In this document: positions 7,233-15,404 of the stretch, piece after piece
Layout of the letters: every line of letters begins with the position of its first letter
Numbering within the stretch: position 1 is the first letter of the stretch
Origin: Planctomycetaceae bacterium
Lineage (GTDB): Bacteria > Planctomycetota > Planctomycetia > Planctomycetales > Planctomycetaceae
Direction of reading: 5' to 3'
Assembly: GCA_023262145.1 (NCBI GenBank)
Contig: JALRDR010000993.1
Coordinates: forward strand, 1 to 34,252
DNA length: 34,252 nt
Translations under genes and position numbers: made by a program
The notes under the pieces: generated by a model
The model's input: only the letters and a program-made list of their open reading frames with translations
Databases searched by the model: none
Told to the model about the DNA's origin: nothing

Positions 7233-9719
7233 ATGCGATTGTTCCAGTTCATCCTCCCTCTGCTGGCAGTCCAGCTGCTGGCTGTGCACGCTCAGTCCGC
7301 AGACCAGTACCGCATCCTTCCGGAACAGCTCACCCTGAATGGCCCGGAGGCCGTTCACCGGGTGCTGATCGAAGTCTGGAATGGCCAGGACTTCACTGGA
7401 ACTGCACCGGAATCACTCCAGCTGGTCAGCGACAATCCGCAGATTGTACGTGTGGAAGGCCGGCAACTCATCCCGCAGTCGGACGGCACCACAACCATTC
7501 GCGTATCCTCCGGGAATCAGTCTGCCACCGCTTCCGTCACCGTGCTCAATAGCGGCCAGCCTTTCCGCTGGTCGTTTCGCAATCATGTGGAACCCGTGCT
7601 GGCCCGGCAGGGTTGCAGTTCGGGGGCCTGCCATGGAGCCCTCGCGGGAAAAGGCGGTTTCCGCATCTCTCTTCGCGGTTACGACCCGGAAAAAGACCAC
7701 TTCAATATTGCCTGGCAGCAACAGGGCCGGCGCATCGAATTGCAGGACCCCGCCGCCAGTCTGCTGCTCACCAAACCTACCATGGCCGTCCCGCACAAGG
7801 GCGGCCTGCGGCTGGAACCGGGATCCCGCAAGTGGAAAATTCTGGCCGAATGGATTGCTGACGGAGCGGCACCGCCGACTGCAGACGATCCCGCACTCGA
7901 ACGCCTGGAGATTCTTCCTGAAGGTGTTCTGCTGGCTCCCGAGCAGTCGCAGCCTCTGCTTGTCAGAGCTCACTACTCCAATGGTGTCGTGGAGGATGTT
8001 ACTCAGCTCGCCCGCTTCTCCTCGTCCGCAGAAGCCGTCTGTTCCGTTGATGAAGACGGTCTGATCAGTGTTGTTGGCCCTGGTGAAGGCGCTGTGACCG
8101 CATGGTTCTCCAGCCGAATCGTCATCGCCAGCGTGACCGTACCGTGGCCGGCACCGCAGAACACGGCCGCTGCAGCCAGTCTGACCGCCAGCAATTTCAT
8201 CGACGAACAGGTGAACCAGCAGCTGCTGCGGCTGAACCTGCAGCCGTCTCCGGCCAGCACCGATGAGGTTTTCATCCGTCGCGCATTTCTGGACACCATC
8301 GGTACGCTGCCAACTCGTGAGGAAGTTGAGAAATTCCTCAGCAGTGACCTCCCCGATCGCCGTGAACAGGCCATCGATCAGCTGTTGCAGCGTCCCGAAT
8401 TCGTTGATTACTGGACCTACCAATGGGCCGATCTGCTGCTGCTGAATGGTCAGGAGCTGCGTCCCAATTCCATTCGCGCCTGGTACGACTGGATCCACGA
8501 ACGCGTGGCAGCAAATCAGCCGTGGAATCTGTTTGTGCAGGAACTGATCACTGCTCAGGGTTCCAGCAGCAGGAACGGAGCCACCAATTTCTTCGCGCGA
8601 CATCAGTCACCGGAAGACATGGCGGAAAACGTCAGCCAGGCATTCCTGGGCCTCTCCATCGGCTGCGCTCGCTGCCACAATCACCCCCTGGAAAAATGGA
8701 CCAACGATCAGTACTACTCCTTTGCCAACCTGTTTTCACGAGTCCGCGCCAAAGGCTGGGGTGGCGATTCCCGAAATGGCGACGGAGAACGAACGCTGGT
8801 CACCGTCAGTATGGGTGAACTCATCCAGCCACGAACAGGCCGGCCCCGAAGACCTGCGCCACTGGATGCTGAACCGCTTGAGTTCGACGCTGAAGTGGAC
8901 CGCCGACAGTATCTTGCGGAATGGCTCACATCGTCTGATAACACCCTCTTCGCACGCTCCATCACCAACCGCGTCTGGAAGAATTTCTTCGGAACCGGGC
9001 TGGTGGAGCCGGTTGATGACATGCGGGCTTCCAACCCCGCCAGCAATGAACAACTGCTGTCTGCGGCCGCTGAATACCTTGTCAGTCAGAACTATGATCT
9101 CCGCGCGCTGATGAAAGTCATCCTTATGTCGGATACCTGGCAGAGAAGCAGTCTGACTCTGCCCGGAAACGCCGGTGATCAGCGACACTACTCGCGCTAC
9201 TTCCCACGGCGACTGATGGCGGAAGTTCTGCTGGATGCCATCTCTGACGTCACTGCCGTTCCCACTCCGTTTAATCAGCTGCTTTATCCCGGGGGGGACC
9301 GTCGTGATACCGATGCCTATCCCGCCGGAACTCGCGCGATTCAGCTCCATGACTCCGCTGTTGATTCCTGGTTCCTGCAGACATTCGGACGCAATCAGCG
9401 CCGCATTACCTGCGAATGCGAACGCTCTGATGAACCCAGCCTGGTGCAGGTACTGCACCTTTCCAATGGTACCACCGTGAACGAGAAACTCGCCACTGCC
9501 GAAAACAATCTCTCACGCTGGCTGAATGACTCTGCAGACAACGACACTCTGGTCACCCACGTCTATCTGACCTGCCTTGCCCGCCAGCCACTTCCTGCTG
9601 AACGGACGGAAATTGTACGCATTCTGAACGAAACCAGTGATGCTGCCGAACGACGGATCGTTCTGGAAGATCTGGTGTGGGGTATTGTCAGCAGCCGGGA
9701 GTTTCTGTTCAACCACTGA
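7233..9719 (+). CDS. Secreted planctomycete DUF1549/DUF1553 protein with haem-type motifs and Ig-like domains
   Basis: 828 residues. Signal peptide MRLFQFILPLLAVQLLAVHA; an Ig-like N-terminal part (about 25-108); a cytochrome-like segment whose motif is CSSGACH (128-134, CX4CH rather than CX2CH); a second bacterial Ig-like segment (about 225-304, LEILPEGVLLAPEQSQPLLV); DUF1549/PSCyt2 (about 320-505), including a second motif CARCHNHP (478-485); then DUF1553/PSD1 (about 557-815, with ITNRVWKNFFGTGLVEP). The architecture is characteristic of Planctomycetes, where these proteins are numerous and usually sit beside a DUF1501 gene. No DUF1501 gene is present here. Biochemical function is unknown; export and covalent haem binding are inferences from the signal peptide and motifs. 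The ribosome site before ATG 7233 is weak. Confidence 0.93.
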   Translation: MRLFQFILPLLAVQLLAVHAQSADQYRILPEQLTLNGPEAVHRVLIEVWNGQDFTGTAPESLQLVSDNPQIVRVEGRQLIPQSDGTTTIRVSSGNQSATASVTVLNSGQPFRWSFRNHVEPVLARQGCSSGACHGALAGKGGFRISLRGYDPEKDHFNIAWQQQGRRIELQDPAASLLLTKPTMAVPHKGGLRLEPGSRKWKILAEWIADGAAPPTADDPALERLEILPEGVLLAPEQSQPLLVRAHYSNGVVEDVTQLARFSSSAEAVCSVDEDGLISVVGPGEGAVTAWFSSRIVIASVTVPWPAPQNTAAAASLTASNFIDEQVNQQLLRLNLQPSPASTDEVFIRRAFLDTIGTLPTREEVEKFLSSDLPDRREQAIDQLLQRPEFVDYWTYQWADLLLLNGQELRPNSIRAWYDWIHERVAANQPWNLFVQELITAQGSSSRNGATNFFARHQSPEDMAENVSQAFLGLSIGCARCHNHPLEKWTNDQYYSFANLFSRVRAKGWGGDSRNGDGERTLVTVSMGELIQPRTGRPRRPAPLDAEPLEFDAEVDRRQYLAEWLTSSDNTLFARSITNRVWKNFFGTGLVEPVDDMRASNPASNEQLLSAAAEYLVSQNYDLRALMKVILMSDTWQRSSLTLPGNAGDQRHYSRYFPRRLMAEVLLDAISDVTAVPTPFNQLLYPGGDRRDTDAYPAGTRAIQLHDSAVDSWFLQTFGRNQRRITCECERSDEPSLVQVLHLSNGTTVNEKLATAENNLSRWLNDSADNDTLVTHVYLTCLARQPLPAERTEIVRILNETSDAAERRIVLEDLVWGIVSSREFLFNH

Positions 9720-10067
9720 TAATCCTGCCCGAATGCTCAAAAAACAGGCATTCCGATCCTGCCCCTCGACATCACTGGTGTATTTTTGTCGAACTGCTGG
9801 TTCTGGCAGGCAGAGATTTCCCGGCCTGCACCTGCAGAACCCGCATCACGGTCGCCTCGAAAACAACTCCTGTTCTCAAAAGCGACCATCACTCCCGCGA
9901 AAGCCTGAGTTTGGTCTGTCGTTTGCTTCAGTCCCGAACCCTGCCGAAAGTTTTCAACCGGGAATTCCAATGGCAGCGGGCGGTCAACGGCTGACCTCCC
10001 GGGCGGCAAGCCGGATTCTGCTGCCTCCTGCCGCAAGGCCCATGCTGAACTCCTGAAAGGTCGTCGG
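9720..10067 (+). other. Intergenic leader region before glutamine synthetase, with a stem-loop
   Basis: 348 bp with no supported gene. An imperfect hairpin is visible: GTTCTG-GCAGGC (9800-9811) can pair with GCCTGC (9824-9829) and CAGAAC (9835-9840), leaving a 12-nt loop and a one-sided 5-nt bulge. GAATGC (9731-9736) and GCATTC (9748-9753) form a weak 6-bp stem just after the DUF1553 stop. The glutamine synthetase ribosome site AAAGG (10056-10060) lies 7 nt before the ATG. No NtrC- or GlnR-type operator was recognised. Confidence 0.4.
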
Positions 10068-11489
10068 ATGTCAGAAAATCAGATGTCTCCTCGCGAAGTG
10101 CTGGCATTGTGTCGGCAGCGGGAGATTCAGGCCATCGATCTTCGCTTCACCGATTTCTGCGGCTCCATGCGGCACTTTACAATTCCTGCCGTACAGCTGA
10201 CTGAAGATCATTTCGATCACGGATTTGCCTTCGACGGTTCCTCCATGCGCGGCTGGCAGGCTATTCACGAGAGTGACATGCTGGTGGTACCGGAATCTCA
10301 GACCTGCTTCGTTGATCCATTCATGAAGTCAACACTCGCCATGCTCTGCAATGTGCGAGACCCGGTTTCCCACCAGACATACCCTCGCGATCCACGCAAC
10401 ATCGCTCGCAAGGCAGAAGCCTGCCTGCAGGCGTCCGGCATCGCTGACCGGGCCCTGTTTTCACTGGAATCACAGTTCTTCGTTTTCAATAATGTCCGCT
10501 TCGATCAGCGCGAACACCACGGCTACTACCACATCGACAGCGATGAAGGTCAATGGAATCGTGGATCTGCGGTTTCCGGGGGTGGTAATTCCATTCGCCA
10601 TCGGGAAGGCTATCTGGCTCTGCCGCCCATCGACAGCAATCAGGATCTGCGGACAGAGATCATGATGCTGCTCCAGGAAAGCGGCATCATCACGGACGAC
10701 CACCATCATGAAGTTGCCTCCGGGGGACAGTGTGAACTTTCGCTGGCCGCTGACAGTCCGGTTGCGATTTCAGATAACCTGCAACGGCTGAAGTACCTTG
10801 TTCGCAACGTCGCTCATCGCCACGGTCGAACAGCCACGTTCATGCCCAAACCACTCTGCGATGACAATGGTTCAGGCCTGCACATCGGACTTACGTTGTG
10901 CCAGGGGGAGGACTATCTGTTCTGCGGGAGTGGTTACGGAGGCCTCAGCGAAACCGCCCTGTTCGCGATGGGCGGAATCCTCAAACATGCTCCCGCACTG
11001 CTGGCCTTCTGCTGCCCGACAACAAACAGCTATCGTCGCCTGACCCCCGGCTTCGATGCCCCCGTGAATCTCTCCTACAGCTATCGCAATCGCTCCGCAG
11101 CAATTCGCATCCCCGCCAGTTTCGGGGATGACTCCCGCCGCAGACTGGAATTCCGCTGCCCGGACGGCGCCTGCAATCCGTATCTCGGCACGGCCGCAAT
11201 TCTGATGGCGATGATCGATGGGATCCAGAATCGAATTTCTCCCGGTAAACCCCAGGATAAGGACCTCTACGATCTGGAACCGGAAGAACGACTGGGGCTG
11301 GAATGCACACCAGCATCACTCGACGTCGCCCTGCACGCACTGGAACAGGACCATGAATTCCTGACCCGCGACGACGTGTTTACACCCGACGTCATTGAAC
11401 ACTGGATCGGTCACAAGCGAGAAGCAGACATTCAGGAGATTCGACGTCGCCCGCATCCGTATGAATTTGCACTGTACTACGACTGCTGA
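10068..11489 (+). CDS. Type I glutamine synthetase with substituted active-site residues
   Basis: 473 residues, aligning end to end with bacterial GSI (ATP-dependent glutamate + ammonia to glutamine; dodecamer in the family). Conserved: AFDGSSMRGWQAIHESDM (54-71, Asp for ammonium), HHHEVASGGQCEL (212-224, Glu215 and Glu223), NGSGLH (267-272, His272), CPTTNSYRRLTPG (316-328), NRSAAIRIP (341-349), LEFRCPD (360-366, Glu361) and the GSI-beta adenylylation site DLYDLEPEE (399-407, Tyr401). Altered against enteric GlnA: the PEPEFF metal motif reads LESQFF (133-138), so the second metal-ligand Glu is Gln136; the catalytic-flap Glu of PGYEAP is Asp330 (PGFDAP); the second His of HCH is Gly274. It may be a functional divergent GS, a paralogue with another substrate, or an impaired enzyme. 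No gene symbol is assigned for that reason. Start ATG 10068 has AAAGG 7 nt upstream. Confidence 0.9.
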   Translation: MSENQMSPREVLALCRQREIQAIDLRFTDFCGSMRHFTIPAVQLTEDHFDHGFAFDGSSMRGWQAIHESDMLVVPESQTCFVDPFMKSTLAMLCNVRDPVSHQTYPRDPRNIARKAEACLQASGIADRALFSLESQFFVFNNVRFDQREHHGYYHIDSDEGQWNRGSAVSGGGNSIRHREGYLALPPIDSNQDLRTEIMMLLQESGIITDDHHHEVASGGQCELSLAADSPVAISDNLQRLKYLVRNVAHRHGRTATFMPKPLCDDNGSGLHIGLTLCQGEDYLFCGSGYGGLSETALFAMGGILKHAPALLAFCCPTTNSYRRLTPGFDAPVNLSYSYRNRSAAIRIPASFGDDSRRRLEFRCPDGACNPYLGTAAILMAMIDGIQNRISPGKPQDKDLYDLEPEERLGLECTPASLDVALHALEQDHEFLTRDDVFTPDVIEHWIGHKREADIQEIRRRPHPYEFALYYDC

Positions 11490-11703
11490 TCGGAAAGTCA
11501 CGGCGGGGCCTGGGAAAAATCTGCCGATCAACAGACCGATTCCGGATTCTGCCTGAGATTCCGGACGTTACTGAGAAACAGATCCTGCCAAACGACCATC
11601 CATGTTCTACAGTGCAGCACAGCGAAACGGGTTTCCTGGCAGAACCCTCCGCCTGTGATTTGCCCGGTTGAGCTCACGCCAACTCCGTTGCGGAAGATTC
11701 AGA

Positions 11704-12321
11704 ATGTCCTTTCCGAAACCGTTTTTCCGCTGGCGACCTCACCCATGGCACGGCCTCGAAGTGGGTCCCGAGCCACCCACGCTGGTCAACGCCTTCATTG
11801 AGATTTCTCCGTTCGACCTCGTGAAATACGAAGTCGACAAGGTGACGGGCTATCTGCGCGTTGACCGACCGCAGCGAACTTCCTCTCAGCCACCGGCACT
11901 TTACGGATTCATTCCCCGCACTTTCTGCGGCCATCGCGTTGCTGAACTCATGCCCAATGCTCGCCGTGGAGACTGCGACCCGCTCGACATCTGTGTGCTC
12001 AGCGAACGCCCCATCAACAAATCAGAAGTCATCGTTACCGTCCGCGTCATCGGTGGTCTGCCCATGCTGGATGGCGGGGAAGCTGATGACAAAATCATCG
12101 GCGTGCTGGCCCAGGACAACATCTGGTCGCACGTCGAGGACCTGGACGAACTGCCTCAGGCTCTGGTGCAGCGGCTGCGGCACTACTTCACCACGTACAA
12201 GACCATGCCGGGTGACCCCTCCACGCAGGTCTCCATCGATCGCATCTATGATCGGGCTCATGCTGAAAAAGTCATCCGCGCTGCGATTGCAGATTACGCT
12301 GATGAATTCGGGGATATCTAA
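11704..12321 (+). CDS. ppa: Inorganic pyrophosphatase (family I)
   Basis: Soluble Mg2+-dependent enzyme that hydrolyses pyrophosphate to phosphate and pulls biosynthetic reactions forward. 205 residues from ATG 11704, preferred over TTG 11668 because CGGAAG lies 7 nt upstream. Motifs: [18 protein letters not shown] (29-46, active-site Glu and Lys), [10 protein letters not shown] (65-74), the family signature as [10 protein letters not shown] (90-99, the usual Gly after the first Asp is Cys) and [12 protein letters not shown] (124-135, further metal-ligand Asp residues). It lies 214 bp after the glutamine synthetase gene on the same strand and converges on the redoxin/copper fusion gene across 41 bp, a gap holding the palindrome CTGCGGCCGCAG (12342-12353). 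Confidence 0.93.
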   Translation: MSFPKPFFRWRPHPWHGLEVGPEPPTLVNAFIEISPFDLVKYEVDKVTGYLRVDRPQRTSSQPPALYGFIPRTFCGHRVAELMPNARRGDCDPLDICVLSERPINKSEVIVTVRVIGGLPMLDGGEADDKIIGVLAQDNIWSHVEDLDELPQALVQRLRHYFTTYKTMPGDPSTQVSIDRIYDRAHAEKVIRAAIADYADEFGDI

Positions 12322-12362
12322 GCGTAGTCTGCGTTTCAGTTCTGCGGCCGCAGCACCTTAAT

Positions 12363-14666
12363 TCAGTTGCCAGGTGCTTCAGTCCGCTGCTGCAGCAGTT
12401 GCTCCCGGACCCAGATCAGCTCCGCCCTGCTGAGCCCGCCACTGTTGTCCCGATCTGCCTGCCTGAGTAATGGCTCCAGTTGCCTGCGCGACCCGAGGAA
12501 AGCAGAAAACTGACCGTTACCCGCCTGCATTTCCGCGGCAGTCAGCTCGCCATCACCGTCCCGATCAAGAACCTGCAGGATCCGATTCAGTACCGGTGTT
12601 TCAGCTGCAGACTTGACTGCGGAGTTTCGCGGAGCCCACGTCTCGATGTAACCGATCATCATTTCGTCAGTCGTCTGGTCTCCCCAGCGGACGTTTCTGG
12701 TCGGATCGGGGTTCGCCGGGTTCCCGGAGCTGTTGTCGTAGGTCGCCGTCAACGTCAGCTGCGCGCCGGCTGGGAGCACCATCGGCCGAGCTGGCTCGTA
12801 ACGCAGCTGCCAGTTGAAGTCATACCGCGGGACATCCAGAAGGATCTGCGGCTGACTGCCGTCAAGCAGGTCCAGCTCATATCGAAACGCTGCTCCACGG
12901 ACATGCATGTGCGGCATCAGACCCAGCACAGGCATGTCAAACGGAATCTGCTGCTGCTGTCGCTCCACGTGGCCGGCTGCCCCCGCCGGGATATTCAGTC
13001 GGGGCTGAGCAACACTGACGGTCCGCACTTCGTTGACAGGCGGCTGCTTCGCCAGATACAGACCCAGCTGCGTCTGGTCCGTTGTCGCTCGGCCGTTGGG
13101 AGAATAGTGCAGCTGAAACTGAATCGTCGCTCCTGCCGGCAGACGACGCGCAAATCCTTCCGGATACATGACTCCGTGATTCCCCGGAACCCACGCTGCC
13201 CAGTAGCCGCCGATACCTTCTCCACCGATTCGCCGCTTTGAGCCAGGTTCAAATACCTCCACAATCACGTGATGCACCACACTCGCAGCGGTCGGTCGCA
13301 CCTCATAACCCTGAACCCAGATGTCTGTATCAGCAGTCCACGTCACCTGACGATATTCGTAGGGCATCTGCCCGCTGGCTTTTACCGACACCGGTTCGGG
13401 AATCGAGATCACCTCATCCGGCTCACCCAGTTCCCAGCTCGAGCTCCATGCGGCCCGGCCGATGGCGTCGGCGACATCACCTTCCGGACGACCGCCGTTG
13501 AGCCATGTCAGCAGGTCTCGGCGATCCGCCTCCGACAGAGACCGGTCGTTCTTCCAGCCCGGGTGCGGCTCCGAAACGTCAGCTGCAAACCAGGGTGGCA
13601 TCTGCTGAGTTGAAACGACTTCACGAACCATTGCTGCGTGTGCAGATACCTCGGCAAAACTGGTCAGCGGAAACGGGCCAACCGCTCCCTCGCGATGACA
13701 AACTTCACAGTTCTGCCTCATGATTCGTGAAATGCGATTGTGCCACGTCACATCCACAATCTCTGCCACCGGTTCGTCCGGCTCCAGCAGACAGCCGGGA
13801 GCCGAAGTTGCAGCAATGCTGATTCGTTTACCGTTGAGCAGTTCCTGCAGGGCATCATGCAGATAACTTCGCCGCGGCTGTTCGTGAGCAAACCCGATCC
13901 CGTACTGATCATCGACGGCACCATGGAACAACACCGTCCGCGAACCGTCCAGCAGGAACACATCCGTTGTCGACACCGCCCCGGGATGATGCAGAAACGT
14001 CTCGTCCTCGTCGACGACGTAGATTGCTGTGGTATGCAGCTTCGCTGCCGCTTCCCGCATCGCGGCAGGGTCATCCGATGCGATGCAGTTTACCAGCACA
14101 AACTGCACCCCACGTTCACCAAACTCGTGACTCAGCGCCGTCAGTGTCGGGAGGTACCTGCGACTCATCGGACAACTTGTGCTGGTCATCGCAATCACAG
14201 TCGCCGGGCGATCTGCGAACTCTGAGAGCCGGTGCGTCTGCCCCTGCAGGTCCGTAAATCGGATATCCTGCACCAGCCGACCAACCCCGTGCTCTGCTGC
14301 TGTCACAGGCTCCGCCGATCGTCGCGGGTCTGCAGCCGGCTCCTGCACCGCTGGCTGCCCTGTCCGGACCGGCTGCTCTCGCGCACTGCCATCGCGATTC
14401 AGAATGCCCCGGCGTACTGCCGCGGCAGCTTCCGCGCGAGTAACGAAGCCATCACCATCTGCGTCAATCAACTGGAACGGGATACCCTGCGCGACTTCAT
14501 CAGCCGTGATGCGACCGTCGCCATTTCTGTCAGCCCGATCGAATGCATCGTCTGCCCACAAACTCCCTGCCAGCATCAGGGCACCCGTACAAATCGCAGC
14601 CGCCAGCAATCCTTGCGGAACAGCACAACGTCTCTGACTCAGCAGTAAAATCATGTTCTTTCCCAT
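12363..14666 (-). CDS. Exported EF-hand / redoxin / c-type haem motif / copper monooxygenase-like fusion
   Basis: 767 residues. N-terminal hydrophobic signal (about 17-38). EF-hand loops DRNGDGRITADE (46-57) and DADGDGFVTRAE (68-79). Redoxin/thioredoxin-like domain about 128-280, with TSTSCPMSRRYLP (161-173), that is CPMS with one thiol instead of CXXC. A haem motif NCEVCH (319-324) follows. A PHM/DBM-type copper monooxygenase fold covers about 410-675: HH (465-466), H520 in QLHYSPNG, HMH (586-588, PHMHVRG) and Met669/670 in TTDEMMIGYI match the two-copper ligand set. C-terminal EF-hands are DRDGDGELTAAE (701-712) and DRDNSGGLSRAE (738-749). Copper and haem binding are inferred from motifs; the substrate is unknown. 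ATG 14654 is an alternative start; neither has a strong ribosome site. Confidence 0.9.
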   Translation of the reverse strand: MGKNMILLLSQRRCAVPQGLLAAAICTGALMLAGSLWADDAFDRADRNGDGRITADEVAQGIPFQLIDADGDGFVTRAEAAAAVRRGILNRDGSAREQPVRTGQPAVQEPAADPRRSAEPVTAAEHGVGRLVQDIRFTDLQGQTHRLSEFADRPATVIAMTSTSCPMSRRYLPTLTALSHEFGERGVQFVLVNCIASDDPAAMREAAAKLHTTAIYVVDEDETFLHHPGAVSTTDVFLLDGSRTVLFHGAVDDQYGIGFAHEQPRRSYLHDALQELLNGKRISIAATSAPGCLLEPDEPVAEIVDVTWHNRISRIMRQNCEVCHREGAVGPFPLTSFAEVSAHAAMVREVVSTQQMPPWFAADVSEPHPGWKNDRSLSEADRRDLLTWLNGGRPEGDVADAIGRAAWSSSWELGEPDEVISIPEPVSVKASGQMPYEYRQVTWTADTDIWVQGYEVRPTAASVVHHVIVEVFEPGSKRRIGGEGIGGYWAAWVPGNHGVMYPEGFARRLPAGATIQFQLHYSPNGRATTDQTQLGLYLAKQPPVNEVRTVSVAQPRLNIPAGAAGHVERQQQQIPFDMPVLGLMPHMHVRGAAFRYELDLLDGSQPQILLDVPRYDFNWQLRYEPARPMVLPAGAQLTLTATYDNSSGNPANPDPTRNVRWGDQTTDEMMIGYIETWAPRNSAVKSAAETPVLNRILQVLDRDGDGELTAAEMQAGNGQFSAFLGSRRQLEPLLRQADRDNSGGLSRAELIWVREQLLQQRTEAPGN

Positions 14667-15404
14667 TCCTCAACTGAACGCTGGCAGAAATCCAATCCTG
14701 CCGGTCTCACCGTTCTGTGCAACATTCAGATCGTGGAGCCGATCTCGCTGACAGCAGGTTTTTTCACGCCACCTGCTTTTCCACACAGGCTGGCTCAGCA
14801 GTCCTGAACCATGACCGTCGGACACAAGCACACTGCACGCATCGATCCAGAACAAACTTCCCTTCAAACAACAATGGTTGCTGTGCGGTTCGAGGTCTTT
14901 GCAACTTTGCTCAGATTCCGCAGCATCAGCCGGATCAGCAGGCCGCAGTTCCGCTGCATCGCGACAAACGGTGCACTGCTCAACTTCCCCGCAATGGGCA
15001 CCACGCGTGCACAATCACGCACCAGAAAAGCCACCCATCTTCACACTGTTTCGCTGCAGAAAACCTAAAAAAAACTACACGTATTTCCCTGCACCATGAT
15101 TGTCGGGCGCTTGTGAAACGGCAATGCGTTTGGATATGCTCTTGCCTGAGAGAGACCATGTTTTTTTACAAATGAAAATCAGGAGCACTGTCTGCTCTGC
15201 TGACGGCGTTCCTGCGTCTGGCTTTCCTGCTTCTGCCAGAGCGTGCTGCCCTGCTCGTTCGGCACCGGCCACGAACATGTTTCATCGGCCTCATCACAAA
15301 ACCAAGTCCGCCCGAATCGCTGCCGTCAGACGGTTGTTCAGGCGTAATAATATCGCATCAGTCCGATCTCCCGATTGGACCGGGCTCTGACAGGACCTAC
15401 CACG
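14667..15404. other. 738-bp divergent intergenic region
   Basis: Lies between the start of the redoxin/copper fusion gene (minus) and the start of the S1-domain gene (plus), so it holds two promoters. Short frames within it (for example 14670-15014 minus) have no domain, composition or ribosome site supporting them. An A-rich run (about 15058-15080) and a T7 run (about 15162-15168) stand out from the GC-rich surroundings and may mark promoter or leader sequence for the S1 gene. No tRNA or riboswitch was recognised. Confidence 0.45.
14753..14780 (+). terminator. Weak terminator-like hairpin
   Basis: AGCAGGT (14753-14759) pairs with ACCTGCT (14771-14777) around an 11-nt loop and runs into TTTT. 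On the plus strand no gene ends here, so if real it would end an unannotated or antisense transcript. It may be chance. Confidence 0.25.

Noticed and set aside
7413-8603. 396-residue open frame on the minus strand
   Set aside because: Lies wholly antisense to the well-supported DUF1549 protein, has no domain or ribosome site, and its composition mirrors the GC bias of the opposite strand.
9731-9753. GAATGC/GCATTC repeat after the DUF1553 stop as a terminator
   Set aside because: Only 6 bp with an 11-nt loop and no T-run following on the plus strand.
12342-12353. Palindrome CTGCGGCCGCAG between convergent genes
   Set aside because: Has no loop or T-tract on either strand and is short; a terminator or protein site cannot be supported.
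12480-13241. 253-residue open frame on the plus strand
   Set aside because: Antisense to the copper-monooxygenase part of the fusion protein; Arg/Gln/Ser-rich with no recognisable motif.
14670-15014. 114-residue minus-strand frame
   Set aside because: No ribosome site, no domain, and random-looking Cys/His/Arg-rich composition in an otherwise non-coding spacer.
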